Shown here one piece after another: positions 9,465-18,333 of a DNA stretch of 64,000 nucleotides. Both the position numbers and the translations under genes were made by a program. Every line of letters starts with the position of its first letter. Within the stretch, counting starts at the first letter, position 1. Origin of the DNA: Gaoshiqia sediminis (GTDB lineage: Bacteria > Bacteroidota > Bacteroidia > Bacteroidales > Prolixibacteraceae). The stretch is taken from NCBI RefSeq assembly GCF_025907915.1, contig NZ_JAPAAF010000011.1, forward strand, positions 62,001 to 126,000, in the 5' to 3' direction. The notes below the pieces were generated by a model. The model saw only the letters and a list, made by a program, of their open reading frames with translations. It did no database searches and was not told the DNA's origin.

Positions 9465-10025
9465 TTACCGAAACCGTTTGAAAAGGAAATAAAGCAGAAG
9501 ATTACGGGTGCCAAGTTCTTCTTTTAGAAACTGGTAAGCACGGCCCATTTGGGTTTTTACCGTATTGACCGAAATGTTTAGTTGTGAGGCTATTTCGTGG
9601 TACTTCAATCCATCGAAAGCCGCAAGCTCAAGGATTTTGCGCCGCTGTTCGGGAAGACGTTTTACCGCACGGTACAAGGCGGCATAAGAGTCTTGTTTGT
9701 CCATCACTTCCTCGTCCGGAAAATCAGGTAATGCTTCTGTCAGCTGAATCAAGTCTTGTTTCTTTTTCCGGGAATAATCAATAAGTTGATTCTTCACCAT
9801 AAAATACAAATAGGCCTTTACCGATTTCTGAATGAAAATCCGTTCCCGCTGTGTCCACAGTTTCAGAAAACAATCGGAAACCAGTTCTTCCGAGACAGTC
9901 AAATTTTGAAGGTAGCTATTGGTAAAATGGCATAGCTGAAAGTAATACCGTTCGTGAAGGATTCGAAGCGAATCGACCTTCCCGTTGCGGATGCTTTCCC
10001 AAATTACCAGATCGCTATTTTGCAT
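9465..10025 (-). CDS. ECF sigma factor (FecI-like) of the fucose PUL
   Basis: 186 residues from the chosen ATG at 10025 (MQNSDLVIWESIRNGK). An in-frame ATG at 10085 would add 20 unusual residues, and a promoter-like TACTTTTG lies between the two ATGs (10046-10053), so the downstream start is preferred. Region 2 is HERYYFQLCHFTNSYL...ELVSDCFLKLWTQRE. Region 4 is VKRLPEQRRKILELAAFDGLKYHEIASQLNISVNTVKTQMGRAYQFLKEEL. It should direct RNA polymerase to the susCD promoter when released by the FecR protein encoded next to it. Confidence 0.93.
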   Translation of the reverse strand: MQNSDLVIWESIRNGKVDSLRILHERYYFQLCHFTNSYLQNLTVSEELVSDCFLKLWTQRERIFIQKSVKAYLYFMVKNQLIDYSRKKKQDLIQLTEALPDFPDEEVMDKQDSYAALYRAVKRLPEQRRKILELAAFDGLKYHEIASQLNISVNTVKTQMGRAYQFLKEELGTRNLLLYFLFKRFR

Positions 10026-10045
10026 ACTTAGAGGAATTGATTGCT

Positions 10046-10053
10046 CAAAAGTA
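10046..10053 (-). promoter_or_regulatory. -7 element (TACTTTTG) of the sigma/fecR promoter
   Basis: Matches the Bacteroidota housekeeping -7 consensus TAnnTTTG exactly on the minus strand, 20 bases before the ATG at 10025. I see no convincing TTG at the expected -33 distance; the sequence there is T-rich. Its position decides between the two possible sigma starts. Confidence 0.5.
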
Positions 10054-10183
10054 TAAATTACTTTAAAAAAAAGACATTTCTGCATGTGATGTCATAGGGC
10101 AGACCTGTTGCAATGTCTTTTAATCAGATAGAGTAACTGACTAGGATTAAGGATCGACTCTTGGCTTAACCTGTTGAAAATAA

Positions 10184-10210
10184 GAAGAGCTGCCGGATGG
10201 ACAGCTCTTC
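10184..10210 (-). terminator. intrinsic terminator of the hydrogenase operon
   Basis: Perfect 9-bp stem (gaagagctg, 10184-10192, with cagctcttc, 10202-10210) and a 9-base loop, followed on the minus strand by TTATTTTC. It lies just past the hydA stop. Confidence 0.75.
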
Positions 10211-10216
10211 GAAGTT

Positions 10217-12007
10217 TTAAAACCGATTTCGCCCCACATAGTGGGTGTGTAGCAGGTGGTGCGATTTTTCGCCGAGTGGCTTGATTAGGAAGTCTTCATA
10301 AATTTTTAAGATTTCCGGGTTTTCATGCGATTTGCGGATAGGCATTCCGGCATCCTCGGCGTAAATGGCCTCTGCTCTTTTTTGACGTATTTCGGGGCTG
10401 GTGGGTATGGGTTGCCCGCCGCCGCCAAGGCACCCGCCGGGGCAGGCCATGATTTCAATGAAATGAAAATTACTTTTCCCGGCTGCCACGTCATCCATTA
10501 CTTTTTTGGCATTTACAAGTCCGTGGGCAACGGCACACCTCAGTTCAACGCCATCCAGAAAAGCCCATTCCGGTTGCGGGTTTTCAATCTTAATGCTGGC
10601 TTCGCGAACTCCTTCCATTCCGCGTACTGGCGTAATGTCCAGGTTTTCGAAGGGCACATCGCGGCCGGTAACAACTGCATAAACTGTTCTCAGGGCGGCT
10701 TCCATCACCCCGCCTGTCGCCCCGAAAATTACACCAGCGCCCGACGATTCTCCCATGAGCCGGTCAAATTTGGCATCTTCCAGCTTATAGAAGTCGATCC
10801 CCGCCTGCTTAATCATGATGGCCAGTTCGCGGGTGGTGAGTACGTAATCCACATCCCGGTAGCCGCTGTCGTGCATTTCCGGGCGGTTCGCCTCAAACTT
10901 TTTAGCGGTACACGGCATAATGGATACCGAAATGATTTTATCGGGCGAGAGTTTGCGGGCCTTGGCGTAATAGGTTTTTACCAGCGCCCCGAACATCTGT
11001 TGCGGCGATTTGCAGGTGGACAGATTTTCAAGGTACTCGGGGTACATGTGCTCGATATACTTGATCCATCCCGGCGAACAGGAAGTGGCCATGGGCAGTT
11101 TCACCGATTTGTCCTTGTCCACCAAGGCTTTTTTCAACCGCGAAAGCAGCTCGTGGCCTTCTTCGATAATGGTCAGGTCGGCGGTAAAATCGGTGTCGAG
11201 GACCGAGTCAAATCCCAGCCGTTTGAGTGCGGCCACCATTTTTCCGGTAACCCGCGTACCTGGTTGCATGCCCAGCTCTTCGCCCAGCCCAACGCGAACA
11301 GCCGGCGCGGTTTGTACCACCACATGTAAATTCGGATTGGCAATGGCTTCCCAAACCTCTTCAATATAGTTGCGCTCTACCAACGCGCCGGTGGGGCAGT
11401 GGTTAATGCATTGCCCGCAGTTTGTGCATACCACATCGTTCATCGCTTTTTCGAAGAAGGTGGTAATCTTCATTTCGTCGCCCTTGAAGGCGACGGTGAG
11501 GGCATTCACTCCCTGTAACTCGGCGCAGGTGCGAACACAGCGCTGGCAACGGATACATTTGCTGTTGTCCTTAATGATGGACGGCGAAAACATATCGATG
11601 GTGTATTTTTTCTGCGGCGCCAATGGTATAAAATCCTGGCTCATGATTTTGTATTCTGAGGCCAGGTTTTGCAGCTCGCAATTCCCGTTTTTGTAGCAGC
11701 GTGTGCAGTCGGCATTGTGTTCCGAAAGCAGCAGCTCAATGATGTGTTTTCGCGAATTGCGCACATTCAGGCTGTTGGTGCGTATTTCCATGCCTTCCTC
11801 GCAGGGCGTGGCACAGGCTGCCGAAAGACGCTTCTGTCCAACTACTTCGACCACACAAACGCGGCAGTTTCCGGCCACGCAAAGGTCTTTGTGGTAGCAA
11901 AGGCTGGGGATGATCACGCCCGACTGGTCTGCAGCTTCCAAAATAGTTTTGCCTTGTTCCACTTCAACCGGCATCCCGTTGATGGTGATATTTATTTTTT
12001 CTGACAT
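10217..12007 (-). CDS. hydA: [FeFe] hydrogenase catalytic subunit (HydA)
   Basis: 596 residues. An N-terminal [2Fe-2S] ferredoxin domain has Cys37, 48, 51 and 65. It is followed by a His-Cys [4Fe-4S] site (H97, C101, C104, C110) and a two-cluster ferredoxin domain (CIRCQRCVRTC from 151 and CTNCGQCINHC from 194). The H-cluster domain has all three signatures: L1 TSCSPGW (C310), L2 MPCTAKK (C366) and L3 ACPGGCLGGGGQP (C522, C526). It reduces protons or oxidises H2 in the cytoplasm. It is the last gene of a three-gene operon with NuoE- and NuoF-like subunits, so electrons are exchanged with NAD(H). Unlike some bifurcating HydA proteins, it has no extra C-terminal Fe-S domain. The maturases HydE, HydF and HydG are not in the window. 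Confidence 0.97.
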   Translation of the reverse strand: MSEKINITINGMPVEVEQGKTILEAADQSGVIIPSLCYHKDLCVAGNCRVCVVEVVGQKRLSAACATPCEEGMEIRTNSLNVRNSRKHIIELLLSEHNADCTRCYKNGNCELQNLASEYKIMSQDFIPLAPQKKYTIDMFSPSIIKDNSKCIRCQRCVRTCAELQGVNALTVAFKGDEMKITTFFEKAMNDVVCTNCGQCINHCPTGALVERNYIEEVWEAIANPNLHVVVQTAPAVRVGLGEELGMQPGTRVTGKMVAALKRLGFDSVLDTDFTADLTIIEEGHELLSRLKKALVDKDKSVKLPMATSCSPGWIKYIEHMYPEYLENLSTCKSPQQMFGALVKTYYAKARKLSPDKIISVSIMPCTAKKFEANRPEMHDSGYRDVDYVLTTRELAIMIKQAGIDFYKLEDAKFDRLMGESSGAGVIFGATGGVMEAALRTVYAVVTGRDVPFENLDITPVRGMEGVREASIKIENPQPEWAFLDGVELRCAVAHGLVNAKKVMDDVAAGKSNFHFIEIMACPGGCLGGGGQPIPTSPEIRQKRAEAIYAEDAGMPIRKSHENPEILKIYEDFLIKPLGEKSHHLLHTHYVGRNRF

Positions 12008-12024
12008 GTTCTTTCTCTTTTTCG

Positions 12025-13212
12025 TTAGTAAATCATTTCTTCACGGAAGTTCTCGACAATGGAAGAAAACGAATTGGCAACCGATTGGCCCAGCCCGCAT
12101 TTGGCGGTAAGCTGCATGGTTTCGGTCAGCTTTAACAACTTGTCGAGGTATTGGGCGGGTTTCTCGCCACGCTTGACGGCTTTGATCCCGCTGTATAATT
12201 GCTGGCATCCTACCCGGCAAGGGGTACATTGCCCGCAGCTTTCTTCCTTGAAAAATTCCAGGTAATTATCCAGCACGTTGTACATGGAGCGCGAACTGTT
12301 GAATAGCATCATCGAACCTCCGGTAGGCAGCGAGATGCCGGTGAGTTTTCCTTTGTAACCGATAGCCGTTTCGGCGAATTTTTTGCGTGGCACCAAAAAA
12401 CCGGATGCCCCGCCCACCTGGACCGCTTTTGTGTCGCCATCGCCAAATTCTTCCACAAAATCCTGCAGGCTCATACCCAACTCCAGCTCATAAATGCCCG
12501 GTTTGGGCGTGTCGCCCGAAACAGAGAATAACTTTGATCCGCGTGAATATTGAACTCCTAAGTCGTAAAACTTTTTGGCGCCGTATTTAAAGATCGTGAA
12601 GGTATGGGCCAGGGTTTCCACGTTGTTGATTACGGTGGGCTTTCCCATGTATCCGGATGAAGTTGGGTAGGGGGGTTTGTTGCGCGGTTCGCCACGTTTG
12701 CCTTCCATCGAATCGAACAGGGCAGTTTCTTCGCCGCAAATGTAGGCGCCGCTACCCAAAAATATGCTGATGTTGAAGTTGTGGTTTATTTCTTTACAGT
12801 AATACTCAAATTCTTTGATGGCTTTGTTTAGTTCCGGAACCAGGTATTTGTATTCGCCTCTCAGGTAGATAAATCCGTTGGCAGCGCCAATCACGTAGCC
12901 GCAAACAGCCATAGCAACCAACACCTTGTAAGGAACAAGTGAGAGGATTTCCCGGTCTTTGAAGGTGCCTGGTTCGCCCTCGTCAGCGTTGCAGATAACA
13001 TATTTTACCGAGGCGGATTCTTCAGCCGTCAGTTTCCATTTCAGTCCCGTAGGGAACCCGGCGCCACCGCGTCCCTTTAATTCTGAGCTCATCAGTTCGT
13101 TGATGATTTCTTGTGGCGGACGGCTCAAGGTCCGGCTGAGGATTTTTTCCCAGTCGTTTTCATTCTTGAAAATGAAATCGGCCCGTTTTAGTTGATATGA
13201 TTCGAATGCCAT
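12025..13212 (-). CDS. hydB: NADH-binding NuoF-like hydrogenase subunit (HydB), short form
   Basis: 395 residues. The FMN/NAD core is intact: GRGGAGFPTGLKW near 48-60, CNADEGEPGTFKDRE, GAYICGEETALFDSMEGKRGEPR, and the [4Fe-4S] motif ESCGQCTPCRVG with a later Cys in KCGLGQS. It should transfer electrons between NAD(H) and the Fe-S chain of HydA. Many HydB proteins of electron-bifurcating trimers also carry an N-terminal thioredoxin-like [2Fe-2S] domain and a C-terminal ferredoxin domain and approach 600 residues; both additions are missing. The stop lies 17 bases before the hydA ATG, and the hydC stop is 80 bases upstream. Confidence 0.94.
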   Translation of the reverse strand: MAFESYQLKRADFIFKNENDWEKILSRTLSRPPQEIINELMSSELKGRGGAGFPTGLKWKLTAEESASVKYVICNADEGEPGTFKDREILSLVPYKVLVAMAVCGYVIGAANGFIYLRGEYKYLVPELNKAIKEFEYYCKEINHNFNISIFLGSGAYICGEETALFDSMEGKRGEPRNKPPYPTSSGYMGKPTVINNVETLAHTFTIFKYGAKKFYDLGVQYSRGSKLFSVSGDTPKPGIYELELGMSLQDFVEEFGDGDTKAVQVGGASGFLVPRKKFAETAIGYKGKLTGISLPTGGSMMLFNSSRSMYNVLDNYLEFFKEESCGQCTPCRVGCQQLYSGIKAVKRGEKPAQYLDKLLKLTETMQLTAKCGLGQSVANSFSSIVENFREEMIY

Positions 13213-13292
13213 AATGGATGCAGTTAGGTTATTGCTTATTGGTCTGAATGTTTTTTAATTGAAAGGGTGGTTGTTCCGGATAATAGTTGTTC

Positions 13293-13763
13293 TCAACTTT
13301 CCCGTTTCATGTATTCACCCAGTATCTCCCGGACTTTTTCCGGGGTTAGTTCGGTGTATATGTCGTTGTTTATCAGCATGGCGGGCGCCTTGTGGCACCA
13401 CCCCAGACAGTTGGTTTGCATGAGCGAGAATTTTCCATCGGGGGTGGTTTCTCCAATGGATACTTTCAACATATCCTCGATAGCATGTAAGATTTGATTT
13501 TTGCCTTTCATGGAGCAGGTGATGGTTTTGCAAACCCGGATAATGTATTTACCCATTTTTTTGTGTTCCAGAAACGAATAGAATGTGGCTGTTCCGAAAA
13601 CTTCGGCTGCCGGAAGGTCCAGCTCGCGGGCAATTTCAATCATCGAATACTCGGATAAATACTTTTCTTGCTCAACCACGCCCTGCAGGATGGGCAGCAG
13701 GTTTTCTCTGTTTTTCCCGTGCTTGTCGGCCAGACTTTTAATTAGGTCCTGTACTGGATTCAT
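13293..13763 (-). CDS. hydC: NuoE-like [2Fe-2S] hydrogenase subunit (HydC)
   Basis: 156 residues. A thioredoxin-fold [2Fe-2S] protein with the four expected cysteines in CKTITCSMKG and CLGWCHKAP. An N-terminal helical region is present (LPILQGVVEQEKYLSEYSMIEIARELDLPAAEVFGTATFYSFL), as in NuoE/HoxE. It passes electrons between the flavin subunit and HydA. It is the first gene of the operon, with a good Bacteroidota promoter just upstream (13787-13816). Confidence 0.94.
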   Translation of the reverse strand: MNPVQDLIKSLADKHGKNRENLLPILQGVVEQEKYLSEYSMIEIARELDLPAAEVFGTATFYSFLEHKKMGKYIIRVCKTITCSMKGKNQILHAIEDMLKVSIGETTPDGKFSLMQTNCLGWCHKAPAMLINNDIYTELTPEKVREILGEYMKRES

Positions 13764-13786
13764 ATACGTGTGATTATCGGTTTTTT

Positions 13787-13816
13787 AAAATGTAGTTGTT
13801 TGTAGTTTCTTTTCAA
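13787..13816 (-). promoter_or_regulatory. promoter of the hydrogenase operon
   Basis: On the minus strand TTG (13814-13816) is followed after exactly 19 bases by TACATTTT (13787-13794). This is one base from the Bacteroidota consensus TTG-N19/20-TAnnTTTG. The hydC ATG is 23 bases downstream. The rest of the 410-base gap 13764-14173 holds two small tandem palindromes (14004-14020 and 14022-14040) and no gene I can support. Confidence 0.55.
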
Positions 13817-14142
13817 TCAGAAAGAGCGCCAATTCATGGCTGGGTCGGTTTTACACAATGGTTCTTCACCCTAAGGGCAAACATGGATTTCAGTTTTCCT
13901 TTAAAATTAAGGCAGAGCTGGGATAAAAACTACTGTTATTTATCAGGAATGAAGGTGGATGGGCTGTTTTTCAGCATATTAGTTTTGAGGGAATAGCGCT
14001 GTAAACCGGTATTGCCGGTTGAAACCGGTGGATACGGTTTATGGTTTTTTCGGCACATCCGTTAATCGGATTTTGAGGCGACTCATTGGGAGAATTAAGA
14101 AAAACTTAAGTGATAACGTACTGGTAATCGGAGAGAGACTCT

Positions 14143-14150
14143 TAACTTTG
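14143..14150 (+). promoter_or_regulatory. -7 element (TAACTTTG) before the CYTH gene
   Basis: Exact TAnnTTTG match on the plus strand, ending 23 bases before the ATG at 14174. The -33 box is not clear. Confidence 0.4.
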
Positions 14151-14173
14151 CCCGCTCACCTTATTACTGTCTT

Positions 14174-14638
14174 ATGCCACTCGAGATTGAACGTAAATTT
14201 TTAGTTAAAGCTGATTTTGTACCCAAAAACGCACGGGCCATTCCCATGGTTCAGGCCTATTTATGTGCCGATCCGCAGCGTACGGTGCGCGTACGCATTG
14301 CAGGCAACCTGGCTTGGCTGACAGTTAAAGGAGGCCTGACCGGAAATTCGCGGCCTGAGTTTGAATACGCCATACCGGCTGAGGAGGCCCGGGAGATGAT
14401 GAAGCTTGCTGTTGGATTTCCGGTAGAGAAGGTGAGATATGAAATATGGGTGAATGGGAAAAAATGGGAAGTTGATATTTTTGAAGGAATGAACCAGGGG
14501 CTGATGTTGGCCGAGGTGGAGCTGGATACTGAGAATGAGTCCGTCACCCTTCCGGATTGGGTAGGGGAAGAGGTGAGCGGCGATATGCGTTACCATAATT
14601 CCCGATTGTCGGAGTTCCCCTTTACACGCTGGGAATAG
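14174..14638 (+). CDS. CYTH domain protein (triphosphate tunnel metalloenzyme family)
   Basis: 154 residues. It begins MPLEIERKFLVK, the diagnostic ExExK strand of CYTH proteins. Further charged strands follow: TVRVRIAGNLAWLTVKGG, PEFEYAIPAEEAREM, KVRYEIWVNGKKWEVDIFEG, MLAEVELDTENE. These line the tunnel that binds triphosphate and divalent metal in this family. Bacterial members are usually short-chain inorganic triphosphatases; a few are class IV adenylate cyclases. The compact length and lone domain favour the triphosphatase role. It stands alone ahead of the DUF3078 gene, 83 bases away. Confidence 0.9.
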   Translation: MPLEIERKFLVKADFVPKNARAIPMVQAYLCADPQRTVRVRIAGNLAWLTVKGGLTGNSRPEFEYAIPAEEAREMMKLAVGFPVEKVRYEIWVNGKKWEVDIFEGMNQGLMLAEVELDTENESVTLPDWVGEEVSGDMRYHNSRLSEFPFTRWE

Positions 14639-14721
14639 GCTGTGGTCTGATTTTTGTTACCGCACACGAAAACGTTTAATATTCCGTTTAACCCAAAAGC
14701 CAAATAAATAATTTTTCTGCT

Positions 14722-16695
14722 ATGAATTACAGATTTCTTCTGCTAGGGATTTTCTTTGCATTTTCAAGCCAGATTCTCACGGCTTCAAGTCCCGCAGACA
14801 AACGAAAGGAAACGGTTGCCGTTGATTCTGTCAAGGTTGGGGTAAACTATTTAAAATATTTTCTGGGAGAGCAAGGAAATTGGTATCCTTACGATCCGGA
14901 GCTGGCCCGGAGCCTGCGGGGACTGGTAAATTTTGTGGAGGATGAAAAGATCGATACCATCCTGCATAAACTTGGGCGGTATCAGCATTCCGAGCAGCCG
15001 TATTTTTACCGCCGGGCCGACCAGGTGTCCGATAGTTTGTTTGTGTCCGGGTTTATGTCGCAAAGCGAGCTGACCGAACGACTGAAGCGGATTGACCGAT
15101 CCGTTCGGAACAGCATCGTGAAGGATCAGATACCTGTGCCGGAGCAGCTGCTCGAAAACCTGGATTCCAAGGTGGATTTGTTGGATCAGGAAGATGCAGA
15201 ATGGTTGCTTGAAACACAACAGGTGAAAATTCCGGATAGTTTGACCATGTATAATGTTATTCCGGATTCCATAATGAGCAATCCCTCCGATTTTCGCCGT
15301 ATCCAGCGTTTGGACAGCACCAAACGGGCGTTGTTGGAGCAGGCGCGAATGGATTTTAACAACCGGGTGCTGACCAACTATGTTGATTCGGTGACCGCTG
15401 CATACCGTGAGGAATACATTTCGGAATATTCTAAAAAAATTCAACGCGAATTTGCCGATTCCATCCGCACCCAAAATCGGTTGAGGCTGGTGCATTACAA
15501 CGACTCGGTGATGGCTGCCGTAAATGACTCCATCGCCCGCGTCGTAGAGATCCTGACCAATTATGCGGCAAACGATTCAACGTCTCTTTTGGTAACTAAT
15601 TCTGATCATAGTACGGCGCATCTTTGGCTGAGGGATAACGACCACAATTATACCCGTCTGTTCATCAAAAACGAACAAAACGACTCGTTGAGTGTACGGA
15701 TTGAAAATACCGGCAAAAATTCGCTCCGGCTGCTGATCGACGATGGTGTTACTCTGTCGCGCTTCGCCCAAAAACAAACCAAGGAATTTGATTTCAATAA
15801 TTTGCTGTCGGAAGGGAAGCTTCAAAAAGTGGAAAAACGCTTTGCGGTGATCACTCCTTGGAACATGGGGGGCGACGGAACTGTAGGTTTCACTCAAACA
15901 TATCTTAGCAACTGGAAGAAAGGTGGGCAGAGCGCTTTGTCAACCCTGGTGGTGCTGCGTGGCTATGCCAACTATTCATCAAAAAAGCTAAAGTGGGAGA
16001 ACTCGGCAGAAATACGCAACGGTTGGCTGAAATCTTCTGAGGATAAAATCCAGAAAAATGATGACAAATTTGAAATTACCTCTCGTTTGGGACTGAGCGC
16101 TTTTAAAAAATGGTACTATTCAACCGAAATTGATTTTCAGACACAATTGTTTAACGGGTACAAGTATCCGGATCGTGACAACCTGATTTCCGGATTTCTG
16201 TCACCGGCAAAAACGATGATCAAATTTGGTTTGGATTATAAACCGAACAAAGATTTCTCCTTATTCATTTCGCCTTTGACTGCCAAAATTGTATCTGTTC
16301 GCGATACCGCCCGGATTGATGTGACCAAATATGGTATTGAGGCGGGAAAGAAACGCTACTGGGAGCCAGGTTTGAATGCCGACCTGAAACTGAAGAAAGA
16401 TATTACACCTGACATTACCTATGAGCTGAAATACAAAATGTTCGTCAATTATACCGATCCTGCCAGTTTCGATATCGATTGGGAGAATAATGTGGTGATG
16501 AAACTGAACGATTACATTAATATGCGGGTGTTGCTGCACTTTATTTATGACGCGAACGTTACTTTCCCGACCGATAAGATTGACTTGGAGGGGAATACGA
16601 TTTATAAACCCAAATTGCAGTTTAAGGAATTCATTACCATTGGTTTCAGTTATAAACTTAACAAACAGGTTTACCGACGGCAAAAACTCAAATAA
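14722..16695 (+). CDS. DUF3078 envelope protein with large N-terminal extension
   Basis: 657 residues with a signal peptide (RFLLLGIFFAFSSQILTA). The N-terminal half, residues about 30-370, is charged and rich in Asp-Ser-Val/Ile patterns (VDSVKV, DSVTAAY, NDSVMAAVNDSIA) and has no domain I recognise. The C-terminal half matches DUF3078: the WKKGGQSALSTLVVL start, alternating strands such as WENSAEIRNGW and FEITSRLGLSAFKKWYYS, and a YKLNKQVYRR end. DUF3078 proteins of Bacteroidota are predicted outer-membrane beta-barrels of unknown function. The following SRPBCC gene starts 12 bases later and is probably co-transcribed. Confidence 0.85.
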   Translation: MNYRFLLLGIFFAFSSQILTASSPADKRKETVAVDSVKVGVNYLKYFLGEQGNWYPYDPELARSLRGLVNFVEDEKIDTILHKLGRYQHSEQPYFYRRADQVSDSLFVSGFMSQSELTERLKRIDRSVRNSIVKDQIPVPEQLLENLDSKVDLLDQEDAEWLLETQQVKIPDSLTMYNVIPDSIMSNPSDFRRIQRLDSTKRALLEQARMDFNNRVLTNYVDSVTAAYREEYISEYSKKIQREFADSIRTQNRLRLVHYNDSVMAAVNDSIARVVEILTNYAANDSTSLLVTNSDHSTAHLWLRDNDHNYTRLFIKNEQNDSLSVRIENTGKNSLRLLIDDGVTLSRFAQKQTKEFDFNNLLSEGKLQKVEKRFAVITPWNMGGDGTVGFTQTYLSNWKKGGQSALSTLVVLRGYANYSSKKLKWENSAEIRNGWLKSSEDKIQKNDDKFEITSRLGLSAFKKWYYSTEIDFQTQLFNGYKYPDRDNLISGFLSPAKTMIKFGLDYKPNKDFSLFISPLTAKIVSVRDTARIDVTKYGIEAGKKRYWEPGLNADLKLKKDITPDITYELKYKMFVNYTDPASFDIDWENNVVMKLNDYINMRVLLHFIYDANVTFPTDKIDLEGNTIYKPKLQFKEFITIGFSYKLNKQVYRRQKLK

Positions 16696-16707
16696 TCTTG
16701 TGCATTT

Positions 16708-17088
16708 ATGAAAGACTACAAACAATATTTTCAATTGGCGGCCGAGCCCAAAGATGTTTACAACGCATTGACCAACAAGATAATGCTGGAAATTTGGACA
16801 GGTGAAAATGCGGAGATGGAAGAAGTTCCGGGCACCGAATTTTCCATTTGGGACGGAAGTATTTGTGGAAAAAACCTGGAGTTTGTCAAAGACCAACTCA
16901 TTGTGCAGGAATGGTATTTTGGCGAGCAGGAAGAGCCTTCGATTGTCACCATTAAATTGCATCCCCACAAAGGCGGTACAACCATGGAAGTGAAACACAC
17001 CAACATTCCCGACGAAGCTTATGAAAATATGGTTGAGGGATGGGAAGAGGATTATTTTGATGCCCTGAACCAGTTGTTTGAAGAATAA
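16708..17088 (+). CDS. SRPBCC (START/AHSA1-like) domain protein
   Basis: 126 residues with no signal peptide. The sequence follows the helix-grip fold order: an N-terminal FQLAAEPKDVYNALTNKIMLEIWTG, central strands GTEFSIWDGSICGKNLEF and LIVQEWYFGEQ, then STVTIKL-like and TTMEVKHTNIP strands, and a long C-terminal helix (EAYENMVEGWEEDYFDALNQLF). AHSA1-like proteins bind hydrophobic ligands or act as Hsp90 co-chaperone-like factors. The ligand here is unknown. It is coupled to the DUF3078 gene and followed by a hairpin at 17111. Confidence 0.85.
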   Translation: MKDYKQYFQLAAEPKDVYNALTNKIMLEIWTGENAEMEEVPGTEFSIWDGSICGKNLEFVKDQLIVQEWYFGEQEEPSIVTIKLHPHKGGTTMEVKHTNIPDEAYENMVEGWEEDYFDALNQLFEE

Positions 17089-17110
17089 GATCTAGTTCCG
17101 GCCAAAAAAG

Positions 17111-17139
17111 AAGCTGCCCCGGACGCTCCGGGACAGCTT
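17111..17139 (-). terminator. intrinsic terminator between convergent genes
   Basis: 13-base arms 17111-17123 and 17127-17139 pair with one mismatch on the plus strand, which becomes a G-U pair on the minus strand. On the minus strand the hairpin is followed by CTTTTTT, so it ends the transcript of the 17231-18133 gene. It may also stop the plus-strand unit. Confidence 0.75.
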
Positions 17140-17230
17140 TCGCATAGCTAACGCAATATTACGAGTAAGGGAATCTTTGTCGAATTATTTGAATGAGTAC
17201 CTCGTGCTAGCTACTTTGCCTTAATTCTGT

Positions 17231-18133
17231 TTATTTAACTTCAATCACTGCGTACTTCGAGATTTTCCAGAATTTGTCCGGGTTCTCAATTTGCAGGTAA
17301 GCAATCTGCCCTTCTTCTTCAACCAATTTGTAAGAATCAGATGGGTGTTCTGAAATGACCTTGGCTTTTTTGGTGTGCAGTGGGATAACCGTAGATTCGC
17401 GTATGTCCAGCGTTGTAAAGTATTCTTCATCCAGATTTTGCTGAAGGGTTTTACTTGCGCCAATGCCCAAAATTCCGCCTTCTTTGGTCAGAATGCCTTT
17501 TTCGGCCAGTTCCTTGTACGTTCCGTAAGCAATATGACCGGTATTCAGTTTGCTCACTTTATCCGTGATTACCTGATCTTTGTACGAGATGGAGTCGGCT
17601 TGTTTGGCCATTTCCATGCCCATTTCCTCAATTTTGCTGTTCAGCTCGGCCATTTGGAAATCCTTCTGCTCAATGATTTGTTTCAGTTCGGCAATTTGCA
17701 CGTTCTGGCTTTCAATGCTTTCGTTCAGGGCAGCCACACGACGTTCAAATGCGCGGAGGTTCAAGCCCGATTTTTTCAACTTCTCTTCCAGTTCGGCAAT
17801 TTTTTTACTGCTTTCTTCCAGCATGGAGTTCATCAGGGTGATGTCTTCCAAAAGAGCTTGCTTGCGGTCTTTTCCACCTTCAGCTTGTTCCAGCGAGAGT
17901 TGGCTCCTTTTTTCCTTGATGAATGTCAGGTTGCTCTCAATTTCATCAAAAGTGGTCACCAGGTCGTTAACAACTGAATCTTTCTGTTGAATCATTTCAT
18001 TCAGATCCATTTGTTCTGCCATCAATGCTTTAATCTCAGTTTGTTTCTGCGTGTAAACATAGATTGCTGCAACAGCGCCTACAATTACAATTACTGCCGC
18101 AATTATAATTGTTCTTAATTGTTTTTTTTCCAT
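17231..18133 (-). CDS. membrane-anchored coiled-coil protein, unknown function
   Basis: 300 residues. A membrane anchor (IIIAAVIVIVGAVAAIYVY, about 9-27) is followed by a long heptad-rich coiled coil from about 30 to 200. A compact C-terminal domain (GHIAYGTYKELAEKGILTKE, FTTLDIRESTVIPLHTKKAKVISEHPSDSYKLVE) follows, which I cannot assign. The last segment, GQIAYLQIENPDKFWKISKYAVIEVK, looks SH3-like in pattern. It has a clear Shine-Dalgarno (GGAGG, 9 bases before the ATG), unusual for this window and suggesting strong translation. It lies next to the sigma-54 regulator and hybrid kinase genes. A structural or envelope-tethering role is inference. Confidence 0.75.
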   Translation of the reverse strand: MEKKQLRTIIIAAVIVIVGAVAAIYVYTQKQTEIKALMAEQMDLNEMIQQKDSVVNDLVTTFDEIESNLTFIKEKRSQLSLEQAEGGKDRKQALLEDITLMNSMLEESSKKIAELEEKLKKSGLNLRAFERRVAALNESIESQNVQIAELKQIIEQKDFQMAELNSKIEEMGMEMAKQADSISYKDQVITDKVSKLNTGHIAYGTYKELAEKGILTKEGGILGIGASKTLQQNLDEEYFTTLDIRESTVIPLHTKKAKVISEHPSDSYKLVEEEGQIAYLQIENPDKFWKISKYAVIEVK

Positions 18134-18333
18134 GACTGTAATCCTCCATTTTAAAGTTCAGACTCGAAAATCTGTTTTTGTTTTTATTTATTCTGACCCA
18201 TTAAGCCAATCTCTGTGCCAGTGTGTGTCGTATTTGTTAAGTTGTAGAAATACAGTGTTTTAGTGTTTGCAAGGAAAACAATTATTTTATCAAATTGAAT
18301 GAAATAGCTTTCAGAATGAGAGTTTAAGGTAAA

